Assembly (NCBI GenBank): GCA_963978545.1
Contig: OZ021723.1
Coordinates: forward strand, 3,844,001-3,908,000
Reading direction: 5' to 3'
Length of the DNA stretch: 64,000 nt
Source: Linyphia triangularis
Taxonomy: Eukaryota; Arthropoda; Arachnida; Araneae; Linyphiidae
Position 1 is the stretch's first letter. Each line of letters opens with the position of its first letter. The notes beneath the pieces are model-generated. The model saw only the letters and a program-made list of their open reading frames with translations. It searched no databases and was not told where the DNA came from. The position numbers and the translations under genes are program-made. Positions 24,220-37,399 of this stretch are shown here, piece by piece.

Positions 24220-27200
24220 CTTTTACAGCGCATTTCTGATCAAAATCATTTTAAGCTTACAAACACATAATGGGTAATTACAATCAAACATACAATGCCT
24301 ACAATTAAAATCCCTTTCAGTAATTAGTTTTCTAAGATATTAATTTTAAAAACGTTTAAGATAAGTTATCCTTAAGTTATTGATTATCTCTTAATTATCC
24401 CTTAAGATATTAATTTTCTAAACATTTAACACGATACAGACAGTTAAATATATCCGAAATGTAACTGGAATCTAATGAATAAAGTTCAATTTATCATTTA
24501 GGCACAACTGCGGAATTCCATATTTTAAATGAATGCTTATCAAACATTAATTAAGAGAATTTCCATTCTACTTTTACACAGCCTAATGCAACAAGCGATC
24601 CCATTTATTTTCTAGAATTATAAATGCATTTCCATAACACAACCCCAAATTGATTATTAATGAATATATCGAACTATTCCACGAACTTCCGAAATAGCTA
24701 TGGAATTGAAGCATGTGAAATTCTTGAATACTTCTATATTAGAAAGTCTTTCAGGTTTAATATGATACAGCTGCATACAATTTTCTATTTGCATAATTAT
24801 ATTAATCCAATTACGAACCTTTCGTGTATGAAAGGATATAGTCATATCACTTTTGCATGTCATTATATTCATCCCAAAATTAGTTTCGTATCTCAATATT
24901 AATATATGCTCTTTAAAATTCTTTTTCATATTAGAGTCTTTTGAGATACTTAAATATATCATTGGTTAATTTGTGGTTATATTATAATAAACAGCTGCGT
25001 TGTATCAATAACATATATTAAAACACTGCTTCACTTTAAGCAAATTCTATAATTTAAGTTTTGGTTGAGTTTTTGAAATTGAGAGTACCACATAATTATT
25101 TGAATAAGCTTTAAAAGTTTTTAGGAATTCGGTAAAAAGTAGTAGAGAAAACGTCTACTGCATAATTTTAACTAAGTTCTTAATGACCTAATTAAATATA
25201 TACAAGTGACAATTTTTATTTTAACAAAATAGTTCTCAATTTTTTTAATTTTTTAAAGATATAAAATCATGTTGTTGGAAACATCATGCATGTTTTAGTA
25301 CAAAATATTCACATGAAAATCTCAGTTTCATATTGTCCGAGTTACATAGGTAGGAAAATGACCTCTTGAATTGCACATAAGAAATATCTGGTAGACATAA
25401 TTTTCATCAAATTATTTTTTACTTTAGATGGTTACATACATCATACATATTAATGCCAACAACAAAAAACTTGTTGCAATATTGTAAAAGTATTTCAAAA
25501 TTGTTTAGTTTTTAAAATGTTTGAAAACTACAAAATGTTTTACATCATAAAATAAGAATAACGGGCTTCAATCCTTAAAAAAAACAGTTAAAAAGTTAAA
25601 AAAAAAAAAAAAAAATACCCCAGTAAATATATATTTTTTTTAAATAAAGTTATTATTTATTGTCATATTTTTCTCATGTTTTAATATAAGTAGATATTCA
25701 TTGTTACTAATGATTTATCGTAGTATAGAAACTATTCCCACAAGATTTTACTAACGGCTGGAAAAAAATACATTTTACAGCAAAGAATTCTAAATGCCCT
25801 CTCTAAACCAAAGATAAATGACATTGAGAATGAAAGAAAATGTATTGCACTTTCCCTAATGAAAATAAATATGTATGCCATGTCTAATGTAAATTTTTTA
25901 TTTAAGATATGCTTTCATTCAGTGTATGTAAATTAAAGTATTTATATTTTTTTATTTGAAGTGATATTTGAAGTTTGTAATATATATTAAATATTACCTC
26001 CAAAAAGTTTTTTTTTTTTTTTTTTTTTCAAAAACTTTGTACACAACAGATAGTTGGCTAGGTTTACTGGGCAAAATTATTTAAAGGAAAATTTTAAACT
26101 TGTTGCTTAATTTATCAAATAAAACCGCACATTGAATTAATATTGTTAACTTGTCTTGATTGTGGATTTTTTAGAGAAAGGATATTATGTATTTTTTAAC
26201 AGTTTAAGAATATTTGTTTTTGTATGTTCGTTCATTTTTCTGTACTTCTTTTGTTTTGCATTTACACAAAACAAGAAAATAGATAAAATTCATTCCTACA
26301 GTTAAAAATCTATAAAAACGCACATTTCACAAATGAGTATCATAGCGGCTATATTTCTGAGGTAAAATTGAACACTTATAAAATGTGAAAGAAGCGTACA
26401 ATAAGTTTCGTAAATTACGTTAAACGACTCCTACTTCTTGGATCATTTCCATATTACAAATATACAGTTACCGAATAAAACTTTATTATGGTAATTATAA
26501 GTATTAAATAATTTGGAAGATTTATTTTTTTACTTAATTTAATTTTATTTATTTCAATTCTAGTTCAATTGAAGTGATTTTTTTCCAGCAGATTCAACAG
26601 AAACAATTTTGCACTTTTAAAAATGTAACATTATTTAATTTAACGGTTAACTTAATGTTAGTGATACTTTGTCAGTTCGGCTTTGCATATTTATTTCAAG
26701 GAAAACGTATTTTTAACACTTGAGATAATTAAATTAAAGTGTATTAAACAAGTTAAAAACAGACATGTTTTGTAATGTAAGTCTTAAATAATGTAAAAAA
26801 TATTTTTCCTAAAAATATTGTTTCGAATTAAAACCCACTGTTTAATTATTGCGAGATATTCATTAATTCTATTTAAATTGTAAGTTTTTAAAATTAACAT
26901 CGCATTTAATTAAAACAAAACCAGTCTTGCGTATAGAAAATAAATAAGATGTGTTGTCACCAAATTACGTCATTATTCATTGAGAACATTTTATCTCCTT
27001 AAATATATCCCAGTAAAAAAGTTTGAAATGTTTTGAAATCATCATTTCTAAAAAGAAACGGGATTACTATAAAACCAACCTCAACTTGTTAGACACCATT
27101 TCTAATTATTTAATAATTTTTAATAAGTTAATATATGTTTTAAAATATATGTAATTAAAATAATTTAAATAAATATATATTTTATTCGCATTGAAATGAA

Positions 27201-27578
27201 TTATTCATATTTTATTTTACTAGTTTTTTATTAATCCTTCATGAAGTTATTAAAACGTCAGCAAGAAATTCCCAAGTTTAAATATAAATAACTTATTTTA
27301 CTCTACTTTTTTTAATATTTCTTTATTAAATCAATATTAATTATGTTTGTAATATATACCTTATTTTTTTAATAAAATAACAGTAATACACACAGATTTT
27401 TCTACCAAATTGAATTTGCACCTTTTTTACAGTCATACTTAATGGTGGAGTAGCAGTCATTTATTCAAACATTTCTTATTGAATCTTCAATTTAAGCTTC
27501 AAATAAGTTACATGAATATAGCAATAAATTGGTAAATTGAAACTACTAGCTCTTCAAAAGCACCGCACACCCTCTCCA

Positions 27579-27720
27579 AGTAGCACAACTACTCTAACCA
27601 ATATCGCTCACCATTGACAAATCCCGATGTGGAACACTGTAAACCGGTCGTTCTTCGAGATCCCCCGACATTGGTCATTATTGCTGAGCTGGACTGTACC
27701 AATATTATGGTCGATAATTA
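27579..27720. mobile_element. MITE fragment, family B (GTAGCACAAC end)
   Basis: Starts GTAGCACAAC near 27,579 and carries 'ccaatatcgctca' and 'aaatcccgatgtgg'. The inverse words (acgggattgaccaa, gagcgatattgg) occur in the 56,458-56,725 copy and near 38,190. Only part of the element is recognisable. Confidence 0.5.
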
Positions 27721-29103
27721 ATTAGATCAATCGTTATTTGTATTGCTCCTTATTGTCATTAATTGATCGTATTCCATAAATTACGTAAAACATTATCTAT
27801 CTACATTATGGTTCGGAGCAATAAAATAAATATTTACTGATTGAGTCAATCCAAACCATATTAGGTTATTAATTAAAATTAAACTGTGTATATAATTTCT
27901 TTAATTTACTTTTAACTATGAAGAAAATATTAATTATGAGTACTATTTCGATTGCTAATGGCTTCAAAGACTTAAATTTAGAAATGTAATTTTAAATAGA
28001 AAAAAAAATATGGTAAGTATTGGTAAATATAATTTAACTTTTAATAGTTTGGATTTGGTGTACAGTGAATTATAAGTTTGAAATACACATATTTAAATTT
28101 GTATCCATATTTAATAAACTACATAGAATAAAAATTTAAAATTTAAAATAGCGTAGTGTAATGGTTTTGCATAGCCCTAAAATGTTATTCTTTTATCAAA
28201 AAGTCAGAAACAAATTTATTAATTGGCTGAATCCATACTTGGTTTAGTGATTAAGCGAAAATTAATCTAATCTTTATATTGCTTGGGAGTATACTTTTAA
28301 TTTGGGAGGCACACGTTTTAATTAATCCATAGAGAACTATTTGAGATAAGGCTTTGAATATAGTGCAACGTAGACAAGTTATGTATACTTCTCTATTAAA
28401 TTTAGAATAACAATTATAAGGATATGAAAATTAGGTTATTCAATACTTAAATGAATGGCAACTACAAAAATAATCCTCATACCTCAAATATTATTACATT
28501 TCTTTGTCTAAAAATAAAATAAAATTATTGGTGACAAGTTTCAAAAATTTATATTTTTTAGAACTCTCATTTTAGAAACGTTGAATCAAAAGTTGGGGGT
28601 AATTTTTCTGTATGAAATGTATTTTTTGCGCTATTAAACATTATTTATGTCTTGAATAATTTGAAATACATTCGTTAAATTTATAATTGTTCTTGATGCT
28701 TTAAAGTCATGAAATTTTATCATTTTTGTGAATATCATACAAAACGGCAGATTGTTTTTTCGTGTAAATATATGTCAACCATGCACATAGACTGAACGAG
28801 ACGACTTGCACTTGACCTGGAGCACTATTGTGCACAATATTAAAAAAAATAAAAAATCTCATTACTAATGTTCTAAAACATATTTACTAAGGATAACGAA
28901 TAATCATAATTCAATTGATAAGTACAGCAATCAATAGAACGTACAATACTGCAAGTATGTTCCTAAGAAGTACTGACTCAATTAAGATCGTCTCATGAAA
29001 ATCAAACTTAATATTTTTGAAGAAATCACAGATATGTTTTATGTGTAACAAATTAAAATAAGCGTATATTACAGAAACCTTCATATATGTTCGAAGAACA
29101 TAT

Positions 29104-29899
29104 TGTTGCGTTGGATGAGTTCGAAAGATTTGAAGCCAAAGCAGATCAAAACTTGCAGACATTTATTCCAATATAACTCTTTACAGATTCCCTTACAACT
29201 CCAGAACTTCTCGTTCTTGTCGACTCAATACAGCTCTATACACAACAATAGAGCACAAACAGCAGTTAAAATAGACACACAACTGCTAAATCGCCGCAAA
29301 AGACAGTGCAATACAGTTCACTTTAGAACTACTCGGAATGCTCACTGAGACTCAGTATCTCAACTCAGTAATTCCAGTCAGCTAACGGACTCAACTCAGT
29401 CAACTACTCCGTAATTCCAGTCGACTAACTGACTAACCAACCAACTCCACTCACGGCCGGTCTTATATAGGGGAGGGGAACTTTCATTAAATCTTCGAGA
29501 GATAGACATTTGGAGAACTTTCTAGATCGCAGTCGAAAAGTCCTATACATGTACATGAGGACCGAAAATGTCACCAAATGGTAGCCAAGTTTGGCGACAT
29601 TTGGCGATTTCTCGCCAAATTTGGCCACAAAAATTACTCGCCAAAACCATCGCTAACTTGGCTCTATCTCGCCAATTCGGCAAGATTACCATTACCATAA
29701 TGTTAAATGCCCTGCTCCTTGTAAAACTCGCTTCCCAGCGTTACCTCTGTAAAACTCGTTATCAAGAATTAAGACATACATTGCGGAGAAGCAAACTAAA
29801 GACGAACTATTGCACTGCCTTATGCGAGATATACATAAATTTTCCTATTTACAAAATTAACACTACGAAATATTTACAAATATACAAAAATTCGTAACA
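29104..29899 (-). mobile_element. Solo LTR, Gypsy-like, with 4-bp target duplication ATAT
   Basis: Read on the minus strand the element starts TGTTACGAATTTTTG (from 29,899) and ends CGCAACA (to 29,104). ATAT flanks it at 29,100-29,103 and 29,900-29,903. Inside, on the minus strand, are a TATA box (ctatataaga, near 29,459-29,470) and an AATAAA signal (near 29,162-29,167), in the promoter-then-polyadenylation order of an LTR. A short internal duplication (gtaattccag units) lies near 29,360-29,420. There is no internal coding region on either side, so it is a solo LTR left by recombination. Confidence 0.85.
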
Positions 29900-30589
29900 A
29901 TATCTTACTATATATTTCGCATACATTTCATTCAATTATTATACGACATAATAAGTTATCTCGGTGACAATTACACGGATGTATAAAACTTGCTTTAAAC
30001 ATTTATCAATTTCGGTGAAACTTTAGATCATTTATCAAGCAGACACTTATCACTTAATTAATAAAGTGCCTAGCACTCTACATCGTAATTGTGATTTCAA
30101 ATTAGGTCTAAATTATTCTATATTGCATCAAGCAGCTTTCATCTTATTAGATGTTTAATTAAAACAAGCTGTCGCATTGTCTATCTTCACAAAGTAATTT
30201 ATTGGAAATTGTTGTTAAAACATTCACTTAAATTAAATCATTTAAGTAGTATGAATAGCTTTTCTAGCTTTTTATAAATATATTAAGTTTTCTCATACAT
30301 GCAGAACTTTTTTTTTTATCAGAACGAGTACAAATTTATTTTGGTGTTTGAACGTTTTCTATTTAGCAGTTTTTAATACTATTTAGTACAATATATGCAA
30401 AATAGTTTTGTGGGTAGAAGAAACACAATTATTCTCCAATAATATATTTAACGTAATGCATACGAAATAAAATATTTTTTTAATTATTCCTGTTAAACTA
30501 TGAATTCATTAGGAGTTCTGTTAATAAAAGTTTTGTATTAAAACATTGCAAGTTGGTTTTTAGTTGTATATTATGAATGGTGTCTGCAA

Positions 30590-30905
30590 TTAAAGTTCAA
30601 TTTTCAAAAAGCTATACACAAAAATATCAGAATGACATGAAAATTGACATGTATATACTTGAAAAAGGTGAAAGTGGATTAGCTTCAGAAAAAAAAAAAA
30701 AAAAAAAAAAAAAAAACTGCATAGAATTTTTTTTTTAACGTACCATACCACTGCTTTTTGAAAGCCATGATTTGGCATAGGAAAAAATACTATGCTTTTA
30801 AAATCACATGCTTTTTGAAAGAGAAATTTCAATTTGCATTACACTGGGGAGGAGGGGGAGGAGGGGTGTTACAATTGAAGTTCAACACTTTCAAAAAGGT
30901 ATATA
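30590..30905. repeat. Short direct repeats around a poly-A run
   Basis: 'aaagttcaattttcaaaaagct' near 30,592 recurs as 'gaagttcaacactttcaaaaagg' near 30,878. An A-run follows at about 30,689-30,716, and a GGA-rich stretch lies at 30,845-30,868. Nothing coding was recognised. Confidence 0.5.
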
Positions 30906-31215
30906 AAAATAAAAGCTCACTTGGATATACTAAAAAAGATAAAGTAATATCTTATAAAAAAAAAAATGAAATAGTTTTTAACATTTATATCAAATCCGCT
31001 TCTGACTATAAGCAATTAAAAATTTATGCTTAAACCAACATAGATAGTAAAAGCCTTCAAATGTAACTTATGTGGTATACAATTCGGACACATTTATTAA
31101 ACTCAATTTTTAATACCCAGGAATTAAAGGTACCTGAATAATTCAATCCTAATTCAAAAATATTCAAGACTGTTTAATCCGTTCTCTAGAATCCCCGTAA
31201 ATATACTCGTGCTAA

Positions 31216-31587
31216 CGCGTGTTTCATCCAATTCCTTTTGATCTAAACTATATTCCTGGATATAAATGTTCTCCTGAACCGTTACGGATTCAATTGGAAA
31301 AGCTTGGAAACTTTTATCGGAGAGGGGATCTTCTCACAGGAATCGACATGTTTAAATCACTAGAAAGTCGACACTTCACAGCTTATCTAAAGTGTCCCCC
31401 AGAATCCAATATCCTTTTACCGTATGTAAATAAAAAGTTACCGTCTGTGAAGTATGTTAGGTGTTCACTTAAAGAAGTAAGAAATACTACATTAGCAGCT
31501 AATCTCAAACATCTATCTCCAAATTCACATCTGCAATGGAAATCAAATGTTGTAGGTAAAACATTCATGTACTTTATATACTTTTGA
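31216..31587 (+). pseudogene. Unrecognised open frame, possible gene fragment or retrocopy
   Basis: About 120 codons stay open with less biased composition than the surroundings, containing LNYIPGYKCSPEPLRIQLEK, FTAYLKCPPESN and LLPYVNKKLPSVKYVRC. There is a TAA in frame at 31,213, no upstream ATG in frame, and no acceptor between that stop and the frame, so it is not a clean exon. A different frame upstream (NPRKYTRANAC) might continue it by frameshift. The last codons run into a possible donor (ggtaaaac near 31,554). I do not recognise the protein. It could be a decayed fragment of a host or transposon gene, or chance. Confidence 0.35.
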
Positions 31588-31839
31588 GATTTACTATAGA
31601 ATGTGACATTTCCACAACTTTTTTTTAAAGCAAGCATATTGATTGAGTGCATTAGAATTTCTTGGTACATGAAGTATACACGAGCTACACTGAGTCGAAA
31701 TATCAGTGACTATTTCTGCATTTTAATCATCTATTGCGAAAAGGGCTAAAATCTGAAGAAGAAAAAATTTACAAAAGCGAATATTTTTTTATGACTACAA
31801 TAGAACACCACTCTCTGTGTAAAGTACTCTGCATCATCA

Positions 31840-31998
31840 ATATAGCAAGTAGTAATTATTTGCTTTATCAATATGAAAAGTATTAATTCCTTGCTTCATC
31901 AATATATCAAGTAGTAATTCTTTGCATCACCAATATAACAAGTAGTACTTTAAAAAACTGAAAAAAATTCTTCTAAGAAAGTAAGCCTTCATCAATAT
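31840..31998 (+). repeat. Degenerate tandem repeat, about 31 bp
   Basis: The motif 'tcatcaatata-caagtagtaattctttgc' occurs about four to five times with substitutions, the last unit displaced by about 30 bp. No function is apparent. Confidence 0.75.
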
Positions 31999-32504
31999 AC
32001 CAAGTATTTAAGAAAACCACGAATGTTTGAACTTCAGAATTAAGCTTTATGACATTTTCCGAGATGATTTCTTTTCGTCATCTTCATTACATGAAAAGAA
32101 AAATAATGTTGTAGGCTTTTAGGTAGCAAATGGGAGAAATCTTCCTTCTCAATAATTGACACGAAACGCTCTGTTACAGCTTCAGACATGTTTACTCAAT
32201 CAGATATTGAAAAGTCCGCAGAAGAAAATCAATCTCGAGAGCTCTTGTATTTGAAATTGTATTTTAACTCTTGAGTCCAGTAGAGGAAAAAGTAGTTTTA
32301 AAAGAGAAAAATTGATTTCTTCAATGATGCTATATATTTCAATGGAAATATTGCTTTTGCACGAAAAACTTCTTAAACACAGAAAATATCAGATTTCAAT
32401 AAGTCTGCTTCAACACTCAAATACAGAAAGTTTGTCTTTACTACAGAAATCTTACCGAAATAATTTTTGAAAAGAATCCGATGATAAAGATGATGAAGAT
32501 AATT

Positions 32505-33040
<536 letters not shown>

Positions 33041-35692
33041 ATTGTATTAATTATTGCATTTTAAACAATAATTATTGTAATTATTATTGTTCAAAATTCG
33101 TAACATATATTCCAACCACTAATTTTCAGAACTTGAGTGTAAAATAATTTAGTTTTTCCAAAATTAAATATTTTATGCACTCTAATTGTCACAAAAAACG
33201 AATTGTTGCTAAGAATTATAGGGAACAAATAAAATATTAAATATTGCTATACTCAAAATATGGCAAGATATCCAATAAGTGTGCATGTTTTTTTAAGTTG
33301 ATAAGTATCTAAAAGTTGAGAAAATGTTTCTTAAATAAGATGTTAAGTAACATGGAAAAGATACACAGTTGTCTTACTCCAATTCTGCGACAATAAATAC
33401 CCTCTCGAGTGATAGATGTACGTTGAGAATTTTACATTGTTAAAAGAAAAAGAGTTGTAGAGGAAATTAATAAATGTCCATTGATTATATTGATAATGTT
33501 AATATTTTATAAGTGTAGTCAAACATAATTTTTTAATACTTGAAAAATTGAGTATGATAGTAACGTGGAAAATCGGAAATATGATGATTGAATATTCTTA
33601 TCTAAAAGACAATAGGGGCAGGTGTACCAAACGAAAACTACTCTCAGAAATTTTCGATAATCATTTATGAAATAATCATAAAGATTCGATAATTCGAGAG
33701 TCTATGCTCGGTAGAAGTTTGTTTACATTCCAATTTTCTCTCATATAACGTAATCCGAATGGGGTTTCTCGAAATATGCAAATGATAATAATATTCTGGT
33801 ATATCAGCACATTTCCTTCGGAACCTGTTAGTTGCACATATTATTGCTGTGAAATGTAAGCAAAAGATGTTCAATTTATCCATTCTCACGAATTACTATC
33901 CTGTTGGTAACAAAAGTATGGACAATCCTAGAATAATTATTCCCTTAGAGCAGTGTGAGAGGAATGGATGCTGTAGATTTATATTAAGTTAATCAGTCAG
34001 TTTTAAGGAAACAATTATGTTAACATTAATAAAGATATTTCTATATCTTTCACATAACATGGATTTTTCATATATTTTTTTTTAGGGGAGTTTATGATTT
34101 TTTTCTTTTGTGCCATGAATTTAGCCATTGTACTTCTCAATACAACAGATATATCACGATATGTTTACTGACGCACTCAAGCTCATACAAACTCTGTCAT
34201 GTGATTCTTTTTGATTTCTTATGATGCGGAACGTTTTAATAACTTCTTCCAATGAGAATGAAAAAAAATTGCTAAACTTGTTTTACTTGTGTATTACATA
34301 ACTTTTTTTTTATTATTTTATAAACTTTGAATATTGCTTCGTTTGTACTTGTTTTGTATTAATTATCAATTTTAGAAAATTTCTTTAGAACAGTTTAATA
34401 ATCATGAGTAAAATTTCAAATATGAAATTGTATTTAGACTTATAGTACTTTAGAATTGAAGTGCATTATATCAAAGTGAAAATGCTCTTAATTTAATAGT
34501 CCTTAACTGATTCAGTTTTCTAAACATTCCCCTGTTACCCACTTCATATATGAGAATTTATTCTGAAGTATAAGAATATTAAACTTATAATCTTAATGCG
34601 TTTTATGAAGATTTTAGGAACTGTTTTAATTAAAAGGAATTACGCTTAGATTGGTGTAATTACACACAAAAAGTCTCGAAGAATAAGCATCGTTTACCTT
34701 CTTTCCATATACTTACATTTTATCTTTATGATACAAATGATTGTAATTTTAACAACATTTATTCTAAAGCATTCTCTTCAAAACTTTAAAGTAAAATGGA
34801 AATGTTTTACATTCCAGAGGATGCTTACTTTTTTCAAAAAATAATGCATAGCTTAACTTTTTATAAAAAGTGGTCCGAGGAGGGAAATTTTTATTAATAA
34901 ACTCAACATATCTGAATTAGTATAATATATTTGAATTAAACCAGTGGCACGTCCTATTTTTTCGTATAAGAGTTGCTTTATGTTATAAACATGTTAGACG
35001 TGGTGTAGGTTACTAAAGTAAATGCATTAAAACTCAAATGCAAAAAGTGAGTTATCCTTTAACAAGACTACTTCGCATTTCAAAAATATTTAAACCTTAA
35101 ATAAATATCAAAATTTCCCTGTGGAGTAAACAGTTTTTGACATTAAGTATTAAGATACTCCAAAAGTAATGAAGTTATTACTGTCCATTGTACATTGTTG
35201 TTGCCCAATTGTAACTACCCAATGTGATAGATTTTTATTTAACAAAAATACCGTTGCCTTTTATTGATTAAATTAACTGCTGTTTGGAGTATTTCGTAAA
35301 TTTGCAAAGACATTTGAACTTGTTCACAGAAGTGGGCTCTACTGAAAGAACTTAATTTTTTCAACGAAATTACATCGTGTTCTTCAACAACAACACTTCC
35401 AATGCAAGCTATGCTGCATCCACAATATGTTTCCGCTTTTTTGTCTAGCATTTCTCCTTTCATTTCACTCTCATTTGCTTGTAGAGCGAGCTCATTTCTA
35501 TTTTTTTTTTTTATAAATTTAAAAATTGATGAACATTTATTTAAAAAGTTTACGATTGCAAAAGGAGGTAATACAGTAAATAACTAACTCAACAAATATT
35601 AAAATACAAATATAATATTAAACTTTATAATAATTACTTTAACTATATATAAATTTACTTAATTCTTGTAATTGTGTCTTTATTTCTTCTAG
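33041..35692. other. AT-rich intron remainder, nothing recognised
   Basis: No gene, element end or tandem array could be supported here. The segment ends in a T-rich tract and the ttcttctag acceptor of the TM6-TM7 exon. Confidence 0.6.
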
Positions 35693-35889
35693 GTAGTCCA
35701 TATGCTTGTGTCTATAATGCTTCTTTTTGCAATTTGCTGGTTACCATATCACATATATTTTCTCTATACCTATTACAACTCAGAGGTGCTTCAAACTCAT
35801 TTCATACAGCACGTGTATCTTGCTATCTACTGGCTTGCTATGTCTAATTCATGCTACAATCCCATTGTATACTACATAATGAATGCAAG
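35693..35889 (+). CDS. TkR: Tachykinin/natalisin-type receptor, exon with TM6, ECL3 and TM7
   Basis: Acceptor ttcttctag ends at 35,692; donor gtaaga starts at 35,890. The exon has 65 codons plus two bases (phase 0 in, phase 2 out). It reads VVHMLVSIMLLFAICWLPYH (TM6 with the CWLP toggle motif), IYFLYTYYNSEVLQTHFIQH (ECL3) and VYLAIYWLAMSNSCYNPIVY (TM7 with the NPxxY motif), then YIMNA and the first two bases of Arg. The YFxYxYYN loop, the WLAMSN core and the following MNARFR are hallmarks of tachykinin-like receptors. Their spacing resembles the TkR86C/natalisin-receptor branch more than TkR99D, judged from memory of the family. All class A activation motifs visible here are intact, so nothing indicates a pseudogene. 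Confidence 0.97.
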
Positions 35890-37067
35890 GTAAGACAAAT
35901 AAAAGGCAAAACATCATCTTGTTTTACTTTTAATGTTATTCTTTATAACAATAGTACATATATACCCAGTCATTTTAATGTTTAACATCTTTAGATTTGG
36001 TAGAATTCGCATGCTCCAAATTTAAATTCAATGAAGCACGTCTTTTTTCCGAAACATTGACATTTAAACACACATTTTAAAGAAAACTTTACTTACACTA
36101 ACAGTTACCAATTTTGTCTTCTAAAAATTATTAAAAATACTTCTAGTTGAGGTATTATCACAAAAGGGGTATTTTTTTTAAGGGGATAATTTAAATTTTG
36201 AAAAACAATAATATACTCAAAATCGATTATTTATAAATTTGTGGGTACTAACTCGCCTTAATGACTTGGCCTATTTTAATTTAAACAAATCTGACGTAAG
36301 AAAAACAAAAGAAAAAACCTGGCAAATATAGAGTACTGAAAATCCTTTGAGTGCCTTGCAAAATAACTACTTTCTTCAAAAGTGAGCGCTTGGATAATCA
36401 CTTATTAGTAAACGTTAAAGTGAGCACTTAGTAGTAAAAGGTTCGTATGACCTTTTTTCATGAACAAAACACTGAACTAGCCATTTTATTCAGATTTTAC
36501 AACAGCTTACATTTCAATATTGTCACTAATTTTGCCAACTAGCGTATTCAGAATTATATACATGTCTTTCCAACATACTACTGGTCTCTTCCTTGTATCC
36601 CTCACGATTTCTCAGTTGTTATTTAAAAATAAGGGAATCCCTTCTGAAGCTATTTGAAAATGGACTTGTTCATGACGCCACATGGTTTCTTATTGGTGAC
36701 CATCGATATAGATAAATAACTGGATAGACTGCTTAACGCTGGTAAAATGAAGCCGTTGCTAGTTGCCATTGGTGGGATAAAATATACTGATTGCGGTTAT
36801 TGAACTTAAAATGTTGGGTTGTACACAGCAGAAATGTCAATAGTAGACCTTAATTAGTTATAATATGCAAAAAAATATATACTCTAACACTTTACAAGGT
36901 TTTTCGCATTCCCATCCAACTATGAAAGTGAACTGTGATTGGTTTTAATCATCCCACCAGCTTCGTAATCCCCGGCGCGTTTTTCTCTTTTCATTGACAT
37001 TGGAACAGTCTATCCAGTTGTTTATCTATATCGATGTTTGTGACCCTTTGCATTTATTTTCCCATAG
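35890..37067 (+). other. Receptor intron, 1,178 bp, phase 2
   Basis: Donor gtaaga after GCA-AG, acceptor ttttcccatag before A-TTT-CGT. The split codon becomes AGA (Arg), giving MNA-R-FRGYF, the expected end of TM7 into helix 8. The intron's 3' third is a MITE. Confidence 0.93.
36695..37047. mobile_element. MITE, about 350 bp, TIR about 38 bp, ending 20 bp before an exon acceptor
   Basis: The left arm 'catcgatatagataaataac' plus 'tggatagactg' (36,702-36,733) is the inverse of the right arm 'cagtctatccag' plus 'ttgtttatctatatcgatg' (37,007-37,037). A weaker match extends inward ('ttggtgggataaaa' against 'atcatcccaccag'), suggesting arms near 100 bp. There is no coding sequence. Its right end lies within the region where the branch point of the last intron is expected. 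Confidence 0.85.
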
Positions 37068-37299
37068 ATTTCGTGGTTATTTCCAAGATGTGATGTGTAT
37101 CCACCGCCTCACCAGGAAGCCCTCACAGGCTACCCGATTCGGCGAAAATGGCCAAACCCTTCCTCTTCAAGTCAAGGCGTCGATCATCACTTCGAATCAG
37201 ACTCGGTCCTATAGAATGAGCCACCTCCAACGGAAGACAAGAAGCGAACAGGAATGCAATCCCATTGAATCTTGCAATCATCATGATGCGTCGATATGA
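37068..37299 (+). CDS. TkR: Tachykinin/natalisin-type receptor, last coding exon (helix 8 and C-tail)
   Basis: Acceptor cccatag ends at 37,067. The first base completes Arg; 76 codons and a TGA (37,297-37,299) follow. It reads FRGYFQDVMCIHRL, the amphipathic helix 8 with a Cys that could be palmitoylated. A basic, Ser/Thr-rich cytoplasmic tail follows (KPSQATRF, SYRMSHLQRKTRSE), offering kinase and arrestin sites by family analogy, and it ends in HHDASI. The 76-residue tail looks short next to the long tail I recall for Drosophila TkR86C. No clear poly(A) signal follows at once; the first AATAAA I noted is near 38,067, inside repeat-like sequence, so the 3' end of the transcript is unknown. 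Confidence 0.93.
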
Positions 37300-37371
37300 A
37301 ATTACCGATGAAGAAATAGGGACACATAATGGTCCATCTGAAACTTCAAGAAACTAAACATTTTGAAATAT

Positions 37372-37386
37372 CCCCCCCCCCCCCCC
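37372..37386. repeat. Poly-C run of 15 bases
   Basis: An uninterrupted C-run 73 bp after the receptor stop codon, so probably within the 3' UTR. Confidence 0.9.
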
Positions 37387-37399
37387 TGCTGAAAAAGCA

